Positions 8,820-17,533 of a stretch of 23,121 nucleotides of DNA are shown in pieces. The notes below the pieces were generated by a model. The model made no database searches. It was not told the origin of the DNA and saw nothing but the letters and a program-made list of their open reading frames with translations. The stretch's first letter is position 1, and each line of letters starts with the position of its first letter. The position numbers and the translations under genes were made by a program. The stretch comes from Byssochlamys sp. IMV 00236 (lineage: Eukaryota; Ascomycota; Eurotiomycetes; Eurotiales; Thermoascaceae), in assembly GCA_001931875.2 (NCBI GenBank), contig MSJH02000079.1, positions 1-23,121 of the forward strand. The letters run 5' to 3'.

Positions 8820-11800
8820 TTGATTCGAATATGTCTGCTAACATTGCTGCTCATTAGAACAATGGGATACAATATTTCTATAATAACTACATGCTCTTCC
8901 TGTGTTGCGATATTGCCAACAGATTCACGCTACCGCACCTGTCAAGCGTGCAGAGAAAGAGCTGCAGCATCGCATCGCAGACGTCGAGCTGAACAAGAAG
9001 AGCAGGAAGGCAGACCAGTAAGACGCAGGGGAAGACCTAGAATAGAACCTTCTCAGACCATTCCTGCTGCTTATATATCGCAGTTTTTTTCGCCTTCGTC
9101 CTTTGGGCCTTGGACGAATGGACAAGGAATGCCCTCACTGTCACGCCTTGCACTGAATCGATGAGAGGCAAGAGACATCTTCGCTGAGAAACCTAGCTGG
9201 GAATCATGCTGCAAGCGGGGATCAGTCCAGCTGCAGCTCTTGCCTGACCCGCCTCAATACTTGAAGGACTTGCTTGCAAGTACAGGCACTCAAGGAAGGC
9301 ACTTTAAGGACAACCTTCGCCAATACAACGCTGCCTTTGCGTTTACTTCCTTAGGCTGCGACATTGTCTCGGCTGAAGATTGTGCCAACAACAGCAACAG
9401 CAACAACAATAACAATAGGAGTGGATTAAACGCCTTTCAGATCCATGGCACGCTTTGCCGCCGTCAGGACCCCTTGACTTCAGTTAAGGGCAGTGAGCCT
9501 TCCTACGCTCAGCTGTATATCTTTGACCCTTCCTATGCTGCTGAACGAAGACAAGTACGAAATAACAACCTGGATCCTGAGATCATTAGGGAGCTTTCAG
9601 CTATTCTTGCTCAATGCAATCCTTTTGCGCATGTATATCGCCATGCACATGAGATACTGAGCAACCATGAGAGCATTAACACTGTCAGTGGTGGTAATAA
9701 CCAAAGAGAAGACAGTGCGCCATACATCATTATCAGTCCATCAATGAGAATGCGTTTAATTGAAGGAAGCGATAGACGCACTCACAACCTTCCAACAATG
9801 GAGGAGATTTCTGCTGTTATCCCAATCGAGTATAGTGATAGAGGCTTCCGTGATATTGTTCTTACCTTGAGAAGCAATAGCAATCTTTGTCAAAACATTG
9901 AATTTGAGCAGCACTTTCAGCGTATCAGTCAAGCCCATGCTGCATAGATGCCAACATACTATGCACTTTTATTTCCTCATGGAACATATGGATGGCATTG
10001 GGGCTTGCAACTTTCGTTGCCAACTACCAACACTAGTCTTTCTTCTTCTTCTTCTTCTTCTTCTTCTACTACTACTACTACTACCGTCGAAGATCATCTT
10101 CCTATGAGAAAGAGACAGATTATCTCAACGCGCATATTACATATTTCGATTGCATTTGATAGGGGAGCACGAATATCCTGCCATCTTTTATGCTAAAATA
10201 ATTTTCCAGCAATTTCTGGTGGATGCGTGGGCGATCTGTGACCAGAACAAGCTTGGCTGGATTCGTCAGAACCAGGATAGACTTCGAGCTGATGTTTATA
10301 ACGGATTAGCAGATGCTATTGCTGAAGGCGATCAAGTTAACGCCGCTAACTTGGGACGTCGTTTCATTCTCCCGAGTAGTTTCCATGGCGGCCCTCGGTT
10401 CATAGCTCAATTGTACTATGATTCTATGGCCATCGTCCATCATTTTGGGAAGCCATCTTTGTTCATCACTTTTACAGCTAATCCCAAGTGGACAGAAATC
10501 ACTAATAAGCTGCTATCCGGTCAAGTAGCTTTCGATAGATCAGATTTGATAGCGAGGGTGTTCAACCTGAAGGTTCGTCACCTTTTAAAAGACTTGAAAA
10601 AGAAGAATACATTTGGTCGATACAAGGGATTAGTTCGTACCATTGAGTACCAAAAACGAAGCTTGCCTCACATGCACCTCTTGCCCTTTCTAGACCCTGC
10701 GGATAACTTCACTGATGCTGAAAAGATTAATCAAATCATATGCGCAGAAATCCCGGGTAAGACCAAGAATCCGGAGCTGTTTGAAATTGTAACCTCCGGC
10801 ATGTTACATGGCCCATGTGGTGAAATTAGTCCTGGCAGTCCATGTATGGTACAGAGTGTACAGGGGCTAATAGTTTCCTCGAAGAGATTTCCAAAACCAT
10901 TCCAGGATGAAACTTCCTTACCAGAAGATGTTATCCTCTCTACTGTCGCAGACGAGTGCCATCAGGAGAACAAAACAACTTTTTTTATTCCGTAAGACCT
11001 TCGGGCAGAATTGGTCCTGACATTATCATGGATAACCGCTGGGTGATGCCTTACAACCCTTATCTGACCAAAAAGTACAAGGCCCATATCAATGTTGAAG
11101 TGTGCAGCAGCATCCAGGCGATCAAGTACGTCTACAAGCACGTCTACAAAGGCTCAGATTGTATAACCTTGGAGATTGAAGACACGCAAGACGAGATCAA
11201 AAAGCACCTTCACTCGAGGTATATTAAGCCCTCTGAAGCTGTGTGGAACCTCTCTCAGTACAAGACACATGAGGAAGATCCCACAGTAGTTAGCCTGCAG
11301 GTGCATTTACCTGGTGAACAAGCTGTCTATTCCCCTTCTGAGGCAACAGCTTCAGAAATTACAGAAATACTGCAAAGGAGCAAATCAACCTTGATGGGCT
11401 TCTTTAATTATAATGCAAGAAACGAGAATGGTAGACAGTATCTCTATCAGGAGTTCCCTCAGCATTTTGTCTTTGACGAAAGGAGGAAGAAATGGTACCC
11501 TCGCCAGCGAGGCTGTGCCATTGGCAGAATGTATCACTGTAGCCCCATTGCAGGAGAGAGGTACTATCTTCGTCTTTTATTGACCAGTGTCCATGGTCCC
11601 AAGTCTTTTGAGAACATAAGAACAGTCAATGGGATTCTGTACCCAACCTTCAGAGAAGCCTGCGTGGCTCTTCACTTGGTCGGAGATGATCGCGAATGGG
11701 ACAGGTGCTTGCTGAAGCAAGACTTTTTGCTACAGGCGCAAATCTACGACGACTATTCCTTACTGCACTGCTTCAAGGTCAGTTAAATAATCCTTTGACG

Positions 11801-11902
11801 CTCTGGGAGCGTTACTGCAGCGACATATGCGACGAACTTGCGAACAGGCTTTTAAGCATTTTAGGCGACGATGTTGCATCCCAGATCCTTAATCAAACTT
11901 GA
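8820..11902 (+). pseudogene. Helitron Rep/helicase-like protein, broken and truncated
   Basis: Rolling-circle transposase remnant. In order: a zinc-binding-like N-terminus with CSSC and CQAC plus an AT-hook core RGRPR (8890-9040); a CPHC...ALH motif at 9130-9153; CCKRG and LPDPPQYLKDLL (9210-9270); the Helitron-like N domain (AFAFTSLG, FQIHGTLCRR, AQLYIFDPSYA, LLFPHG); then the Rep nuclease with FITFTANPKW, the HUH motif LPHMHL (His at 10669 and 10675) and the tyrosine region IKYVYKHVYKG (11121-11150). Damage: TGA at 9154 where the family has Trp, TAG at 9945, and frame changes near 9085-9112, 9157-9180, 10125-10140, 10965-10990 (at a T7 run) and 11700. The coding match ends at LTLWERY...QILNQT (stop 11900-11902); no Pif1-like helicase domain follows. 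The second tyrosine of the Y-x3-Y pair is His. Clearly non-functional as a full transposase. Confidence 0.88.
10037..10084 (+). repeat. (TCT)n(ACT)n microsatellite inside the Helitron remnant
   Basis: Roughly ten CTT/TCT triplets followed by about six ACT triplets. Read in the Helitron frame it gives runs of Ser then Thr directly after the LLFPHG...GWHW block, where the family has no such tract. Probably expansion after the gene lost constraint. Confidence 0.8.
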
Positions 11903-11995
11903 TAATCCCTAGTAATCAACAAAAGATCTTATAGAAACCACTCATATTGGTGTTCTGCAATCGGTTCGTAGTTTTGTTTTTGGACACTTCTTCTC

Positions 11996-14853
11996 GTGTC
12001 GAAACTGTGCAGGAAAGGTTTATGGCAGCTTTTCTTCGATTCAGTGATTTTGTCGGTCAGGCAACAACTGATTTTTGGAGTTAATTTTGATATCGATGAG
12101 ATTTGTGCCGCCGATCTCAAGGCTTGCTTGGCTTTTAATGATGGTTCAGTCAATATAACACTATCCGTATCAATAAAATCAGAGACAATGATTAAGCGTA
12201 TTAACCTTGAATGTTTACGTTGGTTACTCACCAGTGATCTTCTTGACAGCCTGAAGGCTACTTTTAGAGTTATGGAGTCTATACCTGCAGTCAACAAAGA
12301 TACAAGTGTTCAAACTGTATTACCTACTCCTACTCCTTCCACTAGCTGTACTTCTGCTCCTATCAAGACCTCCAAGAAATATCAAGACAAGGTTGCTAAG
12401 ACTGAAGCACTTAAAAAGGAAAAAGAAAAGAACAAGACGACAAAAAATGAGCAAAAACAAGCACGATGTCCTTCTTGTGGTGGAACCGATCACTCTTGCT
12501 TCTCCAGCAAGTTGTGTCCTATGAATAAGTCAAAAACAAAGCTTCCAAAGCCTAAAGATACCGTCGAGAAAACTTTTGTAATCAAGGCATCTTTGGCTAG
12601 TACTTGCAGATATCCCAAGTTCGTTACCTTGATTCAAGAAGTAGTTGGCTACATTACTCAGCTGGTATACGCTGGATCTATCTTTGCTAATTACTATTCT
12701 TGGAACTTCTCGAGAATGGTGAAGAACTACCTGTAGTCACTCAAAACCTGTTCTATAACGTATTTTTCATCTTTGCTGGCCAAGGAAAACATGCCTCTGA
12801 TAGTAGCAAGAAAGAGTTTCAAGGCCTTTTGTGAATCTATTTCTCTTACTCAATCTGACTTGGAAAAGTATGCAAGCAAAGAATATATGACCATTGTGTC
12901 ATCCATGGCTAAGCAATATGAAATACTGGTCCGGAACTACGTATGCTCTACTTATGAAGATCGAACTATCAGACATATTCTTAATGTCTTATCTGAAAAG
13001 ACCTCTCCTTACTTCTGTGGTGGTAGCTTAACAGTCAAACAGCGCAAGTCTTTAGCAAAACATATCTTTCAACAAACGATAAATCCCAAGTCTGCCTGGC
13101 CATCCACTGTTGATCGAACTGAACGACATGAAATCATTGTCAATAACTTTCTTACTTTCTGATCAACCTATGATGCTTCCAATGATGCTGATGTACCAAG
13201 TGAAGCTAATCTGTATGCCAAACTTCAATGCTACATGAAATGGTTACACTTTATTCAGAAGGAAATGGAACAAAAGAAATTCATTCAAGAAATGAAACCT
13301 CAAGATAAAGCATCAAGCAGTTACGTTCATAGAAAGTTACAAGAACTTCCTTTTGTCAAGAAACTGAATACAAGCAAGCACAGATCATTAAAGGAAAACA
13401 CCTTGATCGCTATCAATGCCAACCAGACTTTAGAAAAAACAAACAAACTGAAGAATATTGATAAAAAGGATATTGATGCTGTTCAAACCTTTATCAAAAC
13501 AGTACAAGTAAGAATTCAAGACAAGACCCTGATGCCTCTCAAATACACTGACCCTCGAGGATCAAGATACTTTTCTTTACTTCCTCTGTACAAGATTGAT
13601 TCCAAGAGTATACAGATTGATGCTCAATCTTTCTGGAAGCTTGCCAAACAATGTGACAACAAGATCAAACTAGGTCAAAAGAATGATAATGACTTAACTT
13701 TAGGTACTTTAATGTCTTTGATTTTTCAAAAATAGGCTACAAGACACTTGAAAGCTTGACCTCACGTTCCAAAAAGTTTACGTACGTATGCTTACATGAC
13801 TTTTATTCTGGGTTAAACAAATGTTGTCATTGTACAAATGTGATCACTACTGATGGTTATGCTGTATCTTTCATGTTTAATAAAACTGTCTCCATCCAAG
13901 ATGAACCTAGAAGAGAACCAAAGACACCCAAGGATTTTGTTGATATCGTTGACGATGCTGAAATTTGAGCTGTTGATCCTGGTATATCAACTATCTTTAC
14001 TGCAGTTGACTCTACAGAACATAAACGTGTCCGAACAACAAGCTTGGAAGAGTACTATCATTTATGTGGTTACAATCTAGCTACAAGAAGACGAAAAGAA
14101 CACCAAGAGTGTCACTTAGGCGAATTTAAGTATATTAGTGAATTGCCTACTTTAAAAACTGCAAATTTGACATTATTTTTACTAGCTGCCTCTACACGTC
14201 TACAAAACTATCAAAGAATCCATAACTACTACTGTCAAGATAAATGATATGTCGCTTTCTTACATGGTATGTACTTTAATAACGCTGTGTATGGCATAGG
14301 CCTCAAAAATTAAAGTTCAAGACGTATATCAACAAGCAAAAAGGAACTCAAGAAATTGTTAAAAGACTCTTTGATAACAGCAAAAAGTATGGCACATTAA
14401 GCACAGTTGGCGCTAAAAACCAAAACCCAAACAAAAGCAAACATGTACCTTTATCTCCTACTGACCTCCCTTCCTCCTCTCAACGGAAGCGAATCATTGC
14501 GTTCGGAAATGGTTCTTTTTGTTCAAGTGTGAAAGGTAAACGAGCTGCACCTACTAGACGTATTACTGACAAAATCAAAACAAAATACAAACAATCCACC
14601 GGGAGGACCGAATTTGTTTATGTTGGCGAGTACTTAACGAGTCAGATCTGTAACAAGTGCAAAACCAGTCAATTATAATCTCACTGCTTCTGGATCAAAG
14701 CGAAGAGTACACTCTGTCCCCAAGTATGAATCTTGTGGTACGGTTTGGAATCGCGATGTGAACAGTGTATTAAATATATATAGTATCTTTGTTTACAAAT
14801 CAAAACATGACAATGCAAGTTCTCCCTCCTTCAAAAGACCTTCAGAAGACTAA
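11996..14853 (+). pseudogene. Fanzor (eukaryotic TnpB-like RNA-guided nuclease) relic
   Basis: TnpB homologue; living members are RNA-guided DNA nucleases encoded by transposons. Order: a basic linker and zinc-knuckle-like CPSCGGTDHSCF...CP (about 12466-12520); KTFVIKASL; ELPVVTQNLFYNVFF (frame 1, about 12724-12770); a helical middle (SFKAFCESI..., KWLHFIQKEME...); FYSGLNKCC and ITTDGYAVSFMF (13800-13880); RuvC-I AVDPG (Asp 13975-13977); IIAFGNGSF (14490-14520); RuvC-II VYVGEYLTSQICNKC (Glu 14628-14630); and CGTVWNRDVNS with RuvC-III Asp 14755-14757. Stops break it in frame (TGA 13160, 13966, 14245), and the frame changes near 12700, 12825, 13725, 14295 and 14660. The second zinc-ribbon pair reads Y-E-S-C, missing one Cys. 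The size and order fit Fanzor rather than bacterial TnpB. The start is unclear: GTG at 11996 only marks the open frame. Confidence 0.87.
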
Positions 14854-14949
14854 CGGTGCTCCTGAGATTCAATGCGCTGTCCATAACGGCAATGCATTCC
14901 TTAACAGTCACTTTTGTTGTTATTCATTAGTTTTCTAGTTATTTTACAA
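14854..14949. other. gap between Fanzor relic and CCDC43-like gene
   Basis: Under 100 bp, expected to hold the right end of the transposon and the CCDC43-like promoter and 5' UTR. In living Fanzor elements the guide RNA spans the 3' end of the gene and the element's right end, so this stretch plus the last coding bases is where one would have lain. I see no obvious hairpin or inverted repeat. Confidence 0.4.
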
Positions 14950-15857
14950 ATGAGCCTATTAGAGCAAGTAACAGAAGAGCTCGCAAAGATCGAGTTGAAA
15001 GGTACCTCTTCAAAAGAGAACTAGACTTTTACTGATGTTGATTGAAATAGACGATGACATCTCAGAATATATTGCTGGCATTATTCAGGATGATTCAATG
15101 GAAGACGATGAAAAGCGTGAAGTTATTACAGGATTCTTAGCAGAAGCCACTGTAAGAAGAAAAGTGTGTTATTGAATCAGTGATCTGAATATGCTTTAAA
15201 TTAGGAAAAATCAACAGAAAACTTGATCGATACATTATTAGACGAATGGAAGAACTTGATAAAGAAGCGTGAAAAAGAAGAGGAAGAAAAGCGATCTAAG
15301 CTTTTGGAAGAAGCAAAGGGTAAATAAAGCATATGGAACGGAGAAAAGACCTGTATCTTAGCATGTTTAATAGTCCGAGAAGAGGAAAGAAGACGTAAAG
15401 TCGAGCAAGAGAAACAAGAACGAGAAACACAGCGTACGTTGCAAAAGCAACTAACAAAGGAAGAAAAGGAAGCTCGTGAACTGCTGATGAGGGAATATGG
15501 ATATATATCTGAAGAGGAAGGTGAAAAAGACAAGGAAAAGAAAAAGGAAGATGGCGACAATCAACAAAAGGAGCGTCGTAAGGGCAAAGGAAGTCATCAT
15601 CAGAATAGCTCGATTATAGGTAAGTAACTGAGATCATTATTTACTTATAGCTCATGAATAAAAAAGATCCTTTACTTGTTGAGAACCGCAATGCTGAAAT
15701 GATCAAGGAAAAGGAACGAATAAGACGAGAACAGATGAAGCAAGCACATGAGAAAGAGAGGGAACGCAATAGACAAAACTTGGAAAAGCAGAAAAAAGAA
15801 AAGACTTTAGACAAGGAAAAGAAGAAGACCCAAAAAGGAGAAAGAAGACGTATGTGA
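14950..15857 (+). CDS. CCDC43-like coiled-coil protein
   Basis: Five exons, 14950-15001, 15051-15151, 15205-15319, 15374-15619 and 15667-15857, total 705 nt, 234 aa (human CCDC43 is about 224 aa). Introns are 47-54 nt. The N-terminus reads DDDISEYIAGIIQDDSMEDDEKREVITGFL, the small helical domain of this family, followed by LIDTLLDEWKN. The middle is a charged coiled coil (KKREKEEEEKRSKL...). A conserved LTKEEKEARELLMREYGYISEEE block matches the SEEEKQRKAALLAQY...TDEE position in CCDC43. The tail (LLVENRNAEMIKEKERIRRE...KKTQKGERRRM) matches the family's C-terminal signature. The fourth intron is ambiguous: I use the acceptor after AAAAAAG (15666), because the closer TATAG at 15650 leads to a stop. 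Function is poorly known. The gene ends 27 bp from the RRP8 stop, on the opposite strand. Confidence 0.85.
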
Positions 15858-15880
15858 TCTATTGTAAAATATTAAAATGA

Positions 15881-15886
15881 TTTATT
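15881..15886 (-). terminator. AATAAA overlapping the RRP8 stop codon
   Basis: On the minus strand, AATAAA covers the last two bases of the RRP8 stop and the next four. An ATTAAA on the plus strand at 15871-15876 may serve the converging CCDC43-like gene. With 27 bp between stop codons, both 3' UTRs must run into the opposite gene. Confidence 0.5.
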
Positions 15887-17434
15887 ATCGCTTCTTGTAC
15901 AAGCATGGTTTTAATAGTTTTTGTGCCTTTTTCTGGAGTTTGACTTTAGGTGTGGTTAATCCTGCACCTTTTTTGAGTGCTCTCTTTTGTGTTTTGCTTA
16001 ATCCAGCTAATACTTCATCCTCTACCTCTTCTTCATAGTTTGGTTGCTTTGTAAAATATAACATGATGAACATTTTATTGTTGTCATCCTAATAACATAA
16101 TTCATTCATATGATCTCTCATTAACAATCAACTTAATCCTTACCTTATCCATAAAATCAAAGCCAAGTTCCTCCAAAAGAGTGATGAATGAATCAACATC
16201 ACTAAATCTACTCACAACCTCTGCTATCTTCAATTCACCACTACATTGAAAAATGATAGAATGGGTCAATATATATACACACACACATAAGATGATGGTT
16301 CGCTTTTTTCTTACCCAACTTTCAAAACACGATGTGCCTCTTTCAAGAAGTCAATATAGTTTGTACCCATCAAAGATAATGAAAACACTGCAACATCTAC
16401 TGAATTTGCTTCAAGCGGTAACTATAGTTCAATATACATTCAGAATGAAGATTCGATAGCCTCTGTTTCATCACAGCTTACCTTGGATATATCACATGCG
16501 GTGACAAGATCATTCTTGGCTATTAAATCAAAGCTTAATACCTTGTGCTTCTTCAAAGTCTGAGCAATCATCGCGTCACCACAGCCGAGATCAGCAATGA
16601 CAGTGCTCTTAGGAAGGCGCCTAAGTTGATCGATAATCACATCTACAGGATTAACTGGCCATGATTCGACTTGATGACGGAAACCTTCATGATACTATTG
16701 ATCTTTTAATACGCCATACATAGTAATATCCAGTGTGCATCCTTTACCTCATCAAATAATTCGGGTTTTTCTTGGAATAACTTGAATGATTTGTCACCAG
16801 GAGTAGTGTACAGCTGTTCATTCAACCAACGGAATCTGGCTCCTGATAACTTTTCTTTCATTTTGCGCTGTAAGGGAGTAAGGCCTGCATCCAAGTCTGT
16901 TTTGTTATTGACTGGTGTCTGTGATGTCTTTTGCTTCTCCTGAGGTGTTGTTTTCAATGTCTTTTTGTTATCCTGAGCAGGTTTTGTTTGTTCAGGCTTT
17001 GTTTTGTTCGTTTTAGCTAGTAGCTATTAAAAATAAAGATGTTAATCATTCTACTTTCTTACTAAAAAAGAGCGTACCTCTTGTAACTTCTTCTTTTGTT
17101 GAAGCTTTTCTTTCTTTATTGGTTTATTTTCTATCTTTTCCTTTTTTTCATTCTTTTGTTCAACTTTTTTACTGTTGTCATGCTTGATCTTTTTCTGATT
17201 TGGCTTTTCAGTTCTGTTTCCTTCCTCTTCCAATACTCTCTTTTTGTTGTTTTTTGCCTTCTTTTTTGACGATGTCAAAGTTGAAAGTTGAGCCTGAAGC
17301 TGATCAGCTTCTTTTGTAGCTTTTACTTCTTTTGATTGTTCCTCATTGGTTTTCTTTTTATTGGCTTTTTTCACGTCTTGTGGTGCGATCTTCTTTGGAA
17401 GTGCCCAACCTGAGGCTTCGAATAATGGTTGCAT
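15885..17434 (-). CDS. RRP8: Rrp8, 25S rRNA adenine-N1 methyltransferase
   Basis: Nucleolar SAM-dependent enzyme that in yeast makes m1A in helix 25.1 of 25S rRNA and aids early pre-rRNA processing. Six exons: 17434-17078, 17023-16748, 16694-16482, 16421-16315, 16240-16144 and 16088-15885; 1254 nt, 417 aa. Residues 1-10 ([13 protein letters not shown]) fit the family N-terminus; residues about 15-190 are a Lys-rich disordered tail, expected for a nucleolar protein. The catalytic part begins [14 protein letters not shown], then [21 protein letters not shown] across an intron, ADLGCGD (245-251, SAM binding), [45 protein letters not shown] and [13 protein letters not shown]. The C-terminus ([13 protein letters not shown]...YKKR) is basic. 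All splices keep frame. The fourth intron carries a short TA/CA repeat. An AATAAA overlaps the stop codon. Confidence 0.94.
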
Positions 17435-17524
17435 AGTAAAGAAATAATAAAAAAAAAAAATTACAGAAAAAAAGGTAGTTGCATATGGGGGCTTATGAGC
17501 GTGTGTGGGTTTAAAAATTTACAG

Positions 17525-17530
17525 TTTATT
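17525..17530 (-). terminator. AATAAA downstream of GCN2
   Basis: Minus-strand AATAAA beginning 4 nt after the GCN2 stop, in a short A/T-rich run. The next gene (RRP8) starts about 90 bp further, so GCN2 transcripts probably end within this gap. Confidence 0.5.
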
Positions 17531-17533
17531 TTA

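Larger units (their letters stand above)
8820..14940 (+). mobile_element. Decayed Helitron-Fanzor transposon block
   Basis: Two transposon-derived genes lie end to end in the same direction: a Helitron Rep-type coding remnant (about 8820-11902) and a Fanzor remnant (about 11996-14853), only about 90 bp apart. Both are interrupted by stops and frameshifts. Outer limits are approximate: Helitrons have no inverted repeats, only 5'-TC and CTRR-3' ends with a short 3' hairpin, and I cannot identify a convincing pair. A CTAG at 11909-11912 and another CTAG in TTTTCTAGTT near 14932-14937 are possible but unproven 3' ends. It could be a single Helitron that captured a Fanzor gene, or a Fanzor element next to a broken Helitron. 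Fanzor proteins have been reported inside several eukaryotic DNA transposon groups, including Helitrons (established knowledge). Confidence 0.75.

Noticed and set aside
9945..9947. Programmed readthrough of TAG in the Helitron gene
   Set aside because: Many frameshifts and another stop around it show simple decay, with no readthrough context.
11929..12297. 122-codon minus-strand open frame
   Set aside because: It is antisense to the Fanzor coding segment, which has the recognisable family content.
14925..14940. CTAG near 14932-14937 as the Helitron 3' terminus
   Set aside because: The four-base signal is common, and no GC-rich hairpin stands 10-12 bp before it.
15620..15650. 31 nt intron in the CCDC43-like gene using the nearer TATAG acceptor
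   Set aside because: It leads to an immediate stop; the acceptor at 15666 keeps frame and gives the conserved C-terminal block.
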